Source of the DNA: an uncultured Eubacteriales bacterium
GTDB lineage: Bacteria > Bacillota > Clostridia > Oscillospirales > Acutalibacteraceae
Direction of reading: 5' to 3'
Assembly (NCBI GenBank): GCA_934541115.1
Contig: CAKTDF010000012.1
Location: 1 to 64,000, forward strand
Length of the DNA stretch: 64,000 nucleotides
Shown here: one piece after another, positions 54,080-61,676 of the stretch
How positions within the stretch are numbered: the stretch's first letter is position 1
Layout of the letters: every line of letters starts with the position of its first letter
Notes under the pieces: generated by a model
Database searches by the model: none
What the model was told of the DNA's origin: nothing
The model's input: the letters and a program-made list of their open reading frames with translations, nothing else
Translations under genes and position numbers: made by a program

Positions 54080-55099
54080 ATGGCAACAAGAAACGGCGGC
54101 ACAATTACCCTTGAAAAAGAGATCCGCATTCTTTCAAACGCGGCGGCAGTCGGTCAAAAAGAGGGAGAGGGTCCGCTCAAAAATGAGTTCGATTTGATTT
54201 TTGAAGACAACAAGCTCGGACAAGCCTCCTGGGAAAAAGCAGAAAGCGAGCTTTTGAGTATGGCGGTCAAAAAAGCGCTGTCAAACGGAAACGCGGAAAA
54301 AAGCGAGGTTGACGCCGTGTTTTCCGGTGATTTGCTTGACCAATGCATTGGTTCTTCGTTTTCTCTGAGAGGATTTGCAAGACCGGTCTGCGGGCTTTAC
54401 GGCGCGTGTTCAACAATGGCGCTTTCGCTGTGCATGGCGTCGCTTGCAATTGAAACCGGAGGCTTTCGGCAGTGCATTGCGGCAACCTGCTCCCACTTCT
54501 GCTCGGCAGAAAGGCAGTTCCGCTTTCCGCTCGAATACGGCGGTCAGCGAACGCCGACTTCACAGTGGACCGTGACAGGAGCCGGTGCGGCTCTGCTGAC
54601 AGAAAGCTCAAACAAAAATCTTCCGCTGATTGAAAAAGTACACCTCGGCACCATCTGCGACCTCGGCATAACGGACGCCAACAACATGGGCGCGGCAATG
54701 GCTCCGGCGGCAAAAAAAACAATCGCAGACTTTTTTTGTGACACAAACACCGCGCCTGAGGATTACGATTTGATCCTTACCGGCGATCTCGGGCAGGTTG
54801 GCAGCGACCTTTTAAAGGAGCTGATGCTCAAAGAGGAGGGCATTGACCTCTCCCCTGTTCACAATGACTGCGGACTTCTTATTTTTGACCGCAGAACGCA
54901 GGACGTACATGCCGGAGGCTCCGGCTGCGGCTGCAGCGCAAGCGTGCTTTGCTCATATATTTTAAATCGTATAAGAAGCGGAATGCTCAGAAACGTGCTC
55001 TTTGTTGCAACGGGTGCGCTGATGTCGCCTACTTCGTCTCTCCAGGGTGAGAGCATTCCCGGAATTGCCCACGCCGTTCTCATTTCCGGTCGAAAATGA
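54080..55099 (+). CDS. spoVAD: Stage V sporulation protein AD
   Basis: This 339-residue thiolase-fold protein binds dipicolinic acid during uptake into the forespore. Family stretches include DQCIGSSFSLRGFARPVCGL, GACSTMALSLCMAS, GGQRTPTSQWTVTGAGAALL and AGGSGCGCSASVLCSYIL. I chose the ATG at 54080, well spaced from AAAGGTG. The GTG nine nt upstream is too close to the RBS. It lies 14 nt after spoVAC. Confidence 0.95.
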   Translation: MATRNGGTITLEKEIRILSNAAAVGQKEGEGPLKNEFDLIFEDNKLGQASWEKAESELLSMAVKKALSNGNAEKSEVDAVFSGDLLDQCIGSSFSLRGFARPVCGLYGACSTMALSLCMASLAIETGGFRQCIAATCSHFCSAERQFRFPLEYGGQRTPTSQWTVTGAGAALLTESSNKNLPLIEKVHLGTICDLGITDANNMGAAMAPAAKKTIADFFCDTNTAPEDYDLILTGDLGQVGSDLLKELMLKEEGIDLSPVHNDCGLLIFDRRTQDVHAGGSGCGCSASVLCSYILNRIRSGMLRNVLFVATGALMSPTSSLQGESIPGIAHAVLISGRK

Positions 55100-55171
55100 G
55101 AAAAAAGCCGTACCGATGACCGCGCGGACGGCTAAAACAAAATATCAGCGGTCTGAAAGGTTACGGTAAAA

Positions 55172-55369
55172 ATGAAAGCTTTTTCCTGTGTAAAATTTGT
55201 GATGTGTCTTTTAAAATTCAACAAGGCTCTCTGCTTTGTACGCAAAGCCGTCGGTGCAATGCTTGTTGCGGCAGCCGCAGTGACAGCACTATGCTTTTTG
55301 ACCGACAACAAAAAGACCGTTAAAAAGTGCATTTCAAAGTGCACCTCAAAGCTTAGGGCGGTGATGTAA
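55172..55369 (+). CDS. Hypothetical 65-aa membrane protein between spoVAD and spoVAE
   Basis: An ATG after AAAGGTTACGGTAAAA opens 65 codons. The product has a basic, Cys-rich N-terminus (KAFSCVKFVMCLLKF), one membrane helix (KAVGAMLVAAAAVTALCFL) and a Lys/Cys-rich end (KKTVKKCISKCTSKLRAVM). It ends 3 nt before spoVAE, so it is probably translated with it. Five to six cysteines in such a small sporulation-linked protein are notable. It is not a known SpoVA subunit to me. Confidence 0.55.
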   Translation: MKAFSCVKFVMCLLKFNKALCFVRKAVGAMLVAAAAVTALCFLTDNKKTVKKCISKCTSKLRAVM

Positions 55370-55372
55370 AAA

Positions 55373-55738
55373 ATGGAGCTGTTTCTCACTCTTCTGAAGG
55401 CTTTTGCCGTCGGCGGAGCCATCTGTGTTGTCGGTCAGCTGCTCATTGACCTGACAAAGCTGACGCCGGCAAAGGTTTTGGTTTTGTTTGTTGTTCTCGG
55501 CGTATTTTTCGGCGCAGTGGGACTTTATGAGCCGCTTGTCAAATGGGCAGGCTCCGGTGCAACGCTCCCGCTGACCGGTTTTGGCTACTCTCTGGCAAAA
55601 GGCACAAAGGAGGCGGTAGCCGAAAAGGGACTTCTCGGCGTTCTTGAGGGACCGCTTTCCTCGGCAAGCGTTGGCATCACGGCTGCAATAGTGTCCGGAC
55701 TTGTTGTTTCGCTCTTTGCACGTCCAAAAGAAAAATAG
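55373..55738 (+). CDS. spoVAE: Stage V sporulation protein AE
   Basis: This 121-residue membrane protein resembles SpoVAC in layout (AFAVGGAICVVGQLLIDLTK, GSGATLPLTGFGYSLAKGTK, and SVGITAAIVSGLVVSL at the end). It corresponds to the SpoVAE(b) subunit of the dipicolinate channel. It closes the cluster and is followed by a hairpin. Only AC, AD and AE are present, as in the minimal spoVA set of many Clostridia. Confidence 0.93.
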   Translation: MELFLTLLKAFAVGGAICVVGQLLIDLTKLTPAKVLVLFVVLGVFFGAVGLYEPLVKWAGSGATLPLTGFGYSLAKGTKEAVAEKGLLGVLEGPLSSASVGITAAIVSGLVVSLFARPKEK

Positions 55739-55762
55739 AGCTTATTTATAATAAACAAATTG

Positions 55763-55800
55763 CAAAACCGGACGCGGATAAAATATCCACGTCCGGTTTG
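55763..55800. terminator. Hairpin between spoVAE and the micropeptide genes
   Basis: CAAAACCGGACGCGGATA and TATCCACGTCCGGTTTG form a long stem with one mismatch. T-runs are short in both directions. It probably ends the spoVA transcript. Confidence 0.6.
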
Positions 55801-55860
55801 AAAGTTCGAACAGCCAACCATTCTTTTGCCCTTTTTTGAATCCGGCACCAATATCAAAAA

Positions 55861-55886
55861 GGAAAAAGCCGCCCTTTCGGACGGCT
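55861..55886 (-). terminator. Terminator of micropeptide D
   Basis: On the minus strand AGCCGTCC-GAAA-GGGCGGCT pairs fully with one U-G wobble and is followed by TTTTTCCTTTTT. The wobble pairs only in the minus-strand RNA, which fixes the direction. Confidence 0.82.
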
Positions 55887-55903
55887 ACGCATCAAGAAAA
55901 AAA

Positions 55904-56023
55904 TTAGTCGTTGGGGCAGGGCTCTTCGGGATCGAGCGGAGTTTCATAGCCGAAGTGGCTGAAGAACTTGTAGATGTACTTCCAAAGAAGCTGCCAAAAA
56001 TCTTCAAATTTTTCCCAAGTCAT
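55904..56023 (-). CDS. 39-aa Trp/Phe-rich amphipathic peptide (micropeptide D)
   Basis: The ATG at 56023 follows a perfect AAGGAGG. It opens 39 codons: an aromatic helix (TWEKFEDFWQLLWKYIYKFF) followed by SHFGYETPLDPEEP and CPND. The N-terminal part has three Trp, five Phe and two Tyr within 24 residues, and the tail is acidic. The pattern KFE[DE][FL]WQL[LV]WK[YF][IL]Y is shared with the 28-aa peptide 300 bp away, so they are paralogues. The gene has its own SigA promoter and terminator. There is no signal peptide. A membrane-active or membrane-anchored helix is likely, and the biological role is unknown. Confidence 0.78.
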   Translation of the reverse strand: MTWEKFEDFWQLLWKYIYKFFSHFGYETPLDPEEPCPND

Positions 56024-56089
56024 GATTTTTCCTCCTTAAAATAATACCGGTATATTTGCAAACGGAAAATACTTCCGTTCACTTAATTC

Positions 56090-56118
56090 ATTTTACAACA
56101 CAATTAACAATTTGTCAA
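56090..56118 (-). promoter_or_regulatory. Strong SigA promoter of micropeptide D
   Basis: TTGACA (56113-56118), a 17-bp spacer and TAAAAT (56090-56095) lie on the minus strand, about 65 bp before the start codon. Confidence 0.82.
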
Positions 56119-56277
56119 CAATTTTAAAAATTGTTTTTGAACAAAGCAGGGCGAGACCGGATATATGTGAACAATACATCTCAAATTGACGCATTTCAGA
56201 ACGCTGTTTTGGAAAATATTCGGTAAAAACTCCCCGGAAAGCCATCGCCGCTTTAACACCGAACAAAAAACGCAAAG

Positions 56278-56305
56278 AAAAAAACCGCCCGCTGTTGCGA
56301 ACGGC
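56278..56305 (-). terminator. Terminator of micropeptide C
   Basis: On the minus strand GCCGTTCGC-AACA-GCGGGCGGT, a nine-pair stem including G-U pairs, is followed by at least seven T. The wobble pairs fit only this direction. Confidence 0.83.
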
Positions 56306-56327
56306 TTTGACAAGCAATTAGTCCAAA

Positions 56328-56414
56328 TTACTTAAGACCACCAAGAATGGTGTCATAGAGGAACTTCCAAACAAGCTGCCAGAGTTCTTCAAACTTTGCA
56401 AAAAACTTATCCAT
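56328..56414 (-). CDS. 28-aa Trp/Phe-rich amphipathic peptide (micropeptide C)
   Basis: The ATG at 56414 follows GGGGAGGAG. It opens 28 codons: MDKFFAKFEELWQLVWKF, then LYDTILGGLK. Almost the whole peptide can form one amphipathic helix with Phe, Trp and Leu on one side and Lys, Glu and Asp on the other. It matches micropeptide D in the KFE-x-x-WQL-x-WK core and ends in GGLK. It carries its own promoter and terminator. It lies downstream of the radical SAM gene on the same strand, which raises but does not prove a modification link. Confidence 0.78.
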   Translation of the reverse strand: MDKFFAKFEELWQLVWKFLYDTILGGLK

Positions 56415-56500
56415 GACTCTTTCTCCTCCCCATAAAATTTTTTCAGCGCTGAAAAAAGGAGTACCGACTAAAAGCCAATAGACCTTTATTCATTGGTTAC

Positions 56501-56529
56501 ATTTTACATTCCGTTTTAAAATCTGTCAA
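56501..56529 (-). promoter_or_regulatory. Strong SigA promoter of micropeptide C
   Basis: TTGACA (56524-56529), a 17-bp spacer and TAAAAT (56501-56506) lie on the minus strand. The -35/-10 pair is identical to that of micropeptide D, about 85 bp before the start codon. Confidence 0.82.
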
Positions 56530-56564
56530 TAGTTTGTTCAAAAAATTTTAACTTTTAATTATTC

Positions 56565-57656
56565 TTAATGTTCGTCAAATTTTGCAAAGGCTCTGAACAA
56601 CGGCAAACAGGACGAGAAAAACGCCTTATATGCCTCACAGTAATCTTCGCTTTCCTTTTGCCGTTTGCAGCCTTGCGCACGGCAGAGTGAAAAATAACGG
56701 CAGACCTTGCATTTTTCGGGAACGGTGAGACTTTCCCTGATAAAATCAGTGTCCTTTTTGCCGGTAAGCGCAGCTTTGACGGAAACGCAGTCAATGTTGC
56801 CGAGAAGCCACTCGTCGGTACAGTAAAAATCGCAGGGATAAAGATTACCGTTGCCCTCAACAACAAGCTGATGGGTGCAGTGACCGCAAAGCGAACACTG
56901 CTCTGCCTTTTCTCCGAGATACATTCTGACGTAATTGTCAAACTGACGGACGCTGACATAGTTTCCGCGCACAAAATCCTTGACATAAAGATTAAAAATG
57001 CGAATCAAAAATTCTGCATACTGCCTGTTCGTCATGTACATTTCACTTTGCTCGTCGCTTTCGAACGGGCGCAGACAGGGAATGAACTGGAGATAACGAA
57101 AGCCGTTGTCGCGAAAGTACTTATAAACCTTTTCGCACCTGTCGGCACAGTAGCCGGTGAGCACCGTGAGAATGTTGAACTCAACATTGTGCTTTTTCAA
57201 AAGGCTGGCAGCTTTGAGAACCTTAAAATAAGTGCTTTTTCCGTTTTCGTCCACACGAAAATGATTACCCTCGCGATCTCCGTCAAGGCTCAGACCGACA
57301 AGAAACTCATTTTCTCTTAAAAATTCACACCATTCATCGCTGAGGAGCGTTCCGTTTGTCTGAATCGAAAAGAAGATTCGGGAGCCTTTGGCATTGTTCT
57401 CACTCACAAGACGCACAAAGCTTTTGAAATAATCAAGCCCCGCAATGAGAGGTTCGCCGCCTTGAAAAGCAAAAGCAATACTTTCGCCGTTTGCAAAGTC
57501 GAGCGCGCTTTTGACGAGCTTTTCGGCCGTTGCCTCTTTCATTACGCCAAAATTCGGCACATCCCTTGTTTTGGCAACGTCACAGTAAAAGCAATATCTG
57601 CATCTCAGATTGCAAAGGCTTGACGCCGGCTTTATCATAATTGAAAGCGGCGGCAT
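56565..57656 (-). CDS. Anaerobic sulfatase-maturating enzyme (radical SAM/SPASM)
   Basis: This 363-residue enzyme converts the active-site Cys or Ser of a sulfatase to formylglycine without oxygen. The radical SAM cluster motif is CNLRCRYCFYCD near residues 17-28. The SPASM domain cysteines lie in CSLCGHCTHQLVVEGNGNLY, PCDFYCTDEW and CKVCRYFSLCRAQGCKR, with spacing typical of anSME. It follows its sulfatase by 2 nt in an apparent operon, which fixes the likely substrate. The RiPP-maturase alternative is less likely because of that pairing. Confidence 0.9.
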   Translation of the reverse strand: MPPLSIMIKPASSLCNLRCRYCFYCDVAKTRDVPNFGVMKEATAEKLVKSALDFANGESIAFAFQGGEPLIAGLDYFKSFVRLVSENNAKGSRIFFSIQTNGTLLSDEWCEFLRENEFLVGLSLDGDREGNHFRVDENGKSTYFKVLKAASLLKKHNVEFNILTVLTGYCADRCEKVYKYFRDNGFRYLQFIPCLRPFESDEQSEMYMTNRQYAEFLIRIFNLYVKDFVRGNYVSVRQFDNYVRMYLGEKAEQCSLCGHCTHQLVVEGNGNLYPCDFYCTDEWLLGNIDCVSVKAALTGKKDTDFIRESLTVPEKCKVCRYFSLCRAQGCKRQKESEDYCEAYKAFFSSCLPLFRAFAKFDEH

Positions 57657-57658
57657 TC

Positions 57659-59677
57659 TTAACTCACCGTTCCTCTCGGATTGCTTTCAAAATCATTTTG
57701 AATTTCATCAAGCCTTTCATGCATTTCATCTGCCGTCTGTGGATAAACCCCGGCGCGGTTATAGTTTTCTCCGGTATCATCGGTCAAAATGTGCAGCCAG
57801 TTTTTGCGGTACTTGTCAAAGAAGGCAGAGTTATCATTCTGTACGCGGTCAAAATATTTGAAAGTTATATAATCGTTATCATTAAGCACCGGATATTCAT
57901 AGTCCGGATACTGCTTTTTGACGTCTTCTGTCGCAACGGTATACTGAATAGCTTTGATGTCCTTTCGCTTCATATGCAGAATCGGGTGTTCCTTTGTGTG
58001 GATCACACTGTCGTTTTCAATCAGCGGCAGCATTGAAACACCGTCTATCACACGGTCAGAGGGCAGATAATTTTCCTTTGAGTCTCCGGTGATTCCGCAA
58101 AGCGAGATAAGAGTCGGAAAGAGATCGACAAGAGTTGCAGTCTGCTCACGCTTTTCGCCAAGCGCAAAAAGACCGTTGTTGTTATCCCAACGCAGCATGA
58201 ACGGAACCTTTTGACCGCCGTCATATGTCAGATATTTTCCGCCGCGCAGTTCATTGACAGAGCCTTCAAGCGCAGGTCCGTTATCGCTCGTGAAAACTAT
58301 GATCGTATCCTCAAGAACGCCAAGTTCATTGAGCGTGTTGAACAGTTCTCCGAAATATGCGTCAAACTCATTTATACAGTCAACATAAGTACCCATTCCC
58401 GTTGAGCCTTTGAAATCGTCGCCGGCAAAAACAGGAGCATGCGGCCACGGCGAAGTATAGACGGCAAAAAACGGCTCCTTGCTTTCCGTGACGGTTTCTG
58501 TGATCCAATCGGTAATTTCTTCGTGGATCCACTCGGTTGCCTTTGACTGATCTTTCAGCTCGTCCGTTCCGTGAACTATTGTGTATTCTCCGTTTTCCTC
58601 TTTGACGTGATAGAACGGAGTCATATCATTGACATGGTGACTGCCGTAAAAATAGTCAAAGCCTTGATTCGTCGGCAGATATTCGCCGTAATCGCCGAGA
58701 TGCCACTTGCCGAAAAGACCGGTGTTGTAGCCGGCAGATTGAAAGACCTCTGCAATCGTGATTTCGTCGCCGAGCATTCCGTCCGTGTTGTTGCCCATTT
58801 CAACGCTGTTGAAAACGCGGGTCTGCGCAAAAGGCGAAACGGTTGAAATAGTGGGGTAAATAACATTGTCTGCATAGCCTCTGTAAGGATAGCGTCCGGT
58901 GAGCGCGGCAAAACGCGCCGGTGAGCAGACCGAATAGCTCGAATAAAAATTTTCAAAATTGATTCCGTTTTCACCGATGGAGTCAATGTTCGGCGTATCC
59001 CAAAGAGCGCCGTTGAGCGAAACATCGCCGTATCCGAGATCGTCCATCATGATGAAAAGCACGTTAGGGCTGCCCTCTTTTGCCTTGTCAACACCCTTGA
59101 GATAATCTTCCTGACCCTCCCAGAGTCTTTTTGTCACCGGTTTTGTTCTCATGTTCATGAACAGTACGCTCGCAACCGAAGACGCAACAAGAAGCACGCT
59201 GAAAAACGAGCAGAGAGCCTTTTTGACCGAATCCTTGGTGAAAACTTTTTTTGCAAAAACCAAAAGCAAAACAAAGCTCAGTATAACCGGCAGTGAGAGC
59301 AGCAAATTACCCGCCAGGCGCAAAAAGAAATTACCCTCTCCGGCAGAAAGTGTGTGTTCTGCGCTTGACCAGCCGGCAAGTCCGCTTGAAAACGCGCCAA
59401 AGCCTGCGTCCGCGCCGAATATAATGTGAAAAACCGTCATTCCGCCGAAAGAAAACGCATAGCCCAAAAGCATGAACGGATACACTTTCTTTTTGACGAT
59501 AAGAGAAAGCAGAATAATTGCCGAAAGTATGCAGCAATACCCGACGCTCAGCACGGCAACAAAGTTGAGCCTCGTTATAAGCTGAGCAAGCATCATACCG
59601 ATTCCGATCACCATAAGAGTAATCGGAAAAATCTTTTTGTCTCTGTCAAATTCAATTGTTTTTTTCACCGGTCGCAC
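57659..59677 (-). CDS. Membrane-anchored Cys-type sulfatase
   Basis: This 672-residue protein has an N-terminal region of about five membrane helices (first ~175 residues). An outside sulfatase domain starts at NVLFIMMDDLGYGDVS, which has the metal-binding Asp pair. The maturation motif is SVCSPARFAALTGRYPYR (CxPxR, Cys-type), followed by GKWHLGDYGEYLPTNQGFDY and the FTSDNGPALEG metal site. Cys-type sulfatases in anaerobes require anSME, encoded 2 nt downstream. The membrane anchoring is unusual, since most sulfatases are soluble or lipoproteins. Host or dietary sulfated glycans are plausible substrates. Confidence 0.9.
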   Translation of the reverse strand: MRPVKKTIEFDRDKKIFPITLMVIGIGMMLAQLITRLNFVAVLSVGYCCILSAIILLSLIVKKKVYPFMLLGYAFSFGGMTVFHIIFGADAGFGAFSSGLAGWSSAEHTLSAGEGNFFLRLAGNLLLSLPVILSFVLLLVFAKKVFTKDSVKKALCSFFSVLLVASSVASVLFMNMRTKPVTKRLWEGQEDYLKGVDKAKEGSPNVLFIMMDDLGYGDVSLNGALWDTPNIDSIGENGINFENFYSSYSVCSPARFAALTGRYPYRGYADNVIYPTISTVSPFAQTRVFNSVEMGNNTDGMLGDEITIAEVFQSAGYNTGLFGKWHLGDYGEYLPTNQGFDYFYGSHHVNDMTPFYHVKEENGEYTIVHGTDELKDQSKATEWIHEEITDWITETVTESKEPFFAVYTSPWPHAPVFAGDDFKGSTGMGTYVDCINEFDAYFGELFNTLNELGVLEDTIIVFTSDNGPALEGSVNELRGGKYLTYDGGQKVPFMLRWDNNNGLFALGEKREQTATLVDLFPTLISLCGITGDSKENYLPSDRVIDGVSMLPLIENDSVIHTKEHPILHMKRKDIKAIQYTVATEDVKKQYPDYEYPVLNDNDYITFKYFDRVQNDNSAFFDKYRKNWLHILTDDTGENYNRAGVYPQTADEMHERLDEIQNDFESNPRGTVS

Positions 59678-59707
59678 TCCTTTTTTATATTTTAGGCGGC
59701 ATTGCCA

Positions 59708-61309
59708 TTATTTTGTAACGAGCAGTTCGTTGTTTTCAAGATACTCGTCGTAGGTTTCTTTTCTGTCATATACCCCGTCCTCGCGCAGCTCGATGATCCT
59801 GTCTGCAATTGACTGAACAAACTGGTGGTCGTGAGAAGTGAAGAGAAGCGAACCTTTAAATTTTATCAAAGCATTATTGAGAGAAGTTATCGATTCAAGG
59901 TCAAGATGGTTGGTCGGCTCATCAAGAATCAGCACGTTTGCTCCGGAAAGCATCATTTTGCAAAGCATACAGCGAACTCTCTCACCACCGGAAAGAACCT
60001 TTGCTTTTTTTGTTGCCTCCTCGCCGGAAAACATGAGTCTGCCGAGCCAGCCGCGCACATCGCTTTCAAACTGGAGGTCGGAATATCTTCTGACCCAATC
60101 GATGAGCGAGTCTTCAACACCGTCAAAAAATGCGGAGTTGTCCGAGGGAAAATATGCCTGCGACGTGGTCACACCCCATTTAAAGGTGCCCTCGTCCGGT
60201 TTAAGCTCGCCGGTGAGAATTTTGAAAAGCGTTGTTTTTGCAACTCCGTCAGTACCCACAAAAGCAACCTTTTCGTTCGGTCTGAGCGTGAACGAAACAT
60301 CGTTCAAAACCTTTCTGCCGTCAACGGTTTTTGAAAGGTGTTCAACCATGAGCATATCGTTGCCGATCTCCCGGTCCGGTTTAAATTCAATGAACGGAAA
60401 ACGCCTTGAAGAAACAGGCATGTCCTCAATAACGATTGACTCAAGCAGCTTTTTGCGGCTGGTTGCCTGCTTTGACTTTGAGGCATTGGCAGAAAAGCGC
60501 GCAATGAACTCCTGAAGCTCCTTGACCTTTGCCTCGTTCTTTTTGTTCTGTTCACGCATTTGTCTCTGTGCCATTTGCGTGTATTCATACCAGAAGTCGT
60601 AGTTGCCGACATAAAGCGAGATTTTGCCGAAGTCAACGTCCGCAATATGTGTGCAGACCTTGTTGAGAAAATGTCTGTCATGGCTGACAACAATAACGGT
60701 GTTTTCAAAGTTCAAGAGAAAATCCTCGAGCCAATTGATTGCCGCAACGTCAAGGTGGTTGGTCGGCTCGTCCATGAGAAGAATATCGGGATTGCCGAAA
60801 AGTGCCTGTGCCAGCAGCACCTTGACTTTTTGGTCGCCGGTCAGCTCACGCATGAGCTTATAGTGAAATTCATTGTGGATACCGAGGGCATTGAGAAGAA
60901 TTTCCGCATCACTTTCCGCGCTCCAGCCGTCCATTTCGGCAAATTCCTCTTCAAGCTCACTGATTCTGATGCCGTCCTCCTCGGTGAACTCTTCTTTTGC
61001 ATAAAGCTCCTCTTTGGCGTCCATGATTTCAACAAGCTTTGCATTACCCATGAGGACAGTGCGTATAACGTCATAATCGTCATAGGCGTAGTGATCCTGT
61101 TTGAGAACAGAAAGACGTTCTCCGGGTGTTATGCTGACATATCCCTTGTTTGGTTCAATCTCACCGGAAAGCACCTTGAGAAAGGTTGACTTTCCCGCGC
61201 CGTTTGCACCGATGAGACCGTAGCAATTGCCCTTTGTGAAGTTGATTGAAACGCTCTTAAAAAGCTCGCGCGAGCCATACTGAAGCGTAACGTTATTTGT
61301 GCTTATCAT
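59708..61309 (-). CDS. ABC-F family ATP-binding protein
   Basis: This soluble protein of about 533 residues has two ATP-binding domains and no membrane part, so it belongs to the translation-associated ABC-F group (YkpA/YbiT type). Domain 1 has GANGAGKSTFLKVLSG and LLMDEPTNHLDV with an unusual signature ELTGDQKVKV. Domain 2 has KVLSGGERVRCMLCKM and LILDEPTNHLDLES. A charged linker lies between them. I use the ATG of MISTNNVTLQYG after AAGGA. A GTG three codons upstream is the alternative. ABC-F proteins act on ribosomes, and no antibiotic resistance is implied. Confidence 0.88.
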   Translation of the reverse strand: MISTNNVTLQYGSRELFKSVSINFTKGNCYGLIGANGAGKSTFLKVLSGEIEPNKGYVSITPGERLSVLKQDHYAYDDYDVIRTVLMGNAKLVEIMDAKEELYAKEEFTEEDGIRISELEEEFAEMDGWSAESDAEILLNALGIHNEFHYKLMRELTGDQKVKVLLAQALFGNPDILLMDEPTNHLDVAAINWLEDFLLNFENTVIVVSHDRHFLNKVCTHIADVDFGKISLYVGNYDFWYEYTQMAQRQMREQNKKNEAKVKELQEFIARFSANASKSKQATSRKKLLESIVIEDMPVSSRRFPFIEFKPDREIGNDMLMVEHLSKTVDGRKVLNDVSFTLRPNEKVAFVGTDGVAKTTLFKILTGELKPDEGTFKWGVTTSQAYFPSDNSAFFDGVEDSLIDWVRRYSDLQFESDVRGWLGRLMFSGEEATKKAKVLSGGERVRCMLCKMMLSGANVLILDEPTNHLDLESITSLNNALIKFKGSLLFTSHDHQFVQSIADRIIELREDGVYDRKETYDEYLENNELLVTK

Positions 61310-61362
61310 TGGGTACACATCCTTATAATTATTACAGGTTCATATAAAACCCATGCAGGTAA

Positions 61363-61491
61363 AATAGCCGAACCGCCGAAGCATCGGTAATCAATCCGTT
61401 CAGCCCATAACACCGACCGGGTAACCTCCGATAAATCCGCAGCGCAAATGTTCCGCGAAAATTGCGCTTATCAATCATCAGCGGTTATTTT
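61363..61491. repeat. Palindromic intergenic element
   Basis: A complex inverted repeat with arms resembling GCCGAAGCATCGGTAATCAAT / TTGATAAGCGC...TGATGATTG and a hairpin AGCGCAAATGTTCCGCGAAAATTGCGCT. It recalls the element at 16.76-16.84 kb, sharing TGATAAG with GCGCAA, and lies between the divergent ABC-F and ceramidase-like genes. Confidence 0.4.
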
Positions 61492-61609
61492 AGTATATCA
61501 TAACACAAATTATTATTCAATTGTGGCTTTTACTGTATTTTAACGTCCGACACCATGTTTTTTTTACAGTTTTCTTATAAATGCGGCTAATTATATTTTC
61601 TTTATGCCC

Positions 61610-61638
61610 TTGTTTTAGCAAAGAGAATATGATAGAAT
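61610..61638 (+). promoter_or_regulatory. SigA promoter of the ceramidase-like gene
   Basis: TTGTTT (61610-61615), a 17-bp spacer and TAGAAT (61633-61638) lie about 40 bp before the start codon. Confidence 0.65.
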
Positions 61639-61676
61639 TTACCTGCATCACAATATCATGCAAAAGGAGAATCCAA

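Noticed and set aside
56093..56317. 74-codon minus-strand frame between micropeptides C and D
   Set aside because: It runs across the terminator of C and the promoter of D, lacks an RBS and has no protein character.
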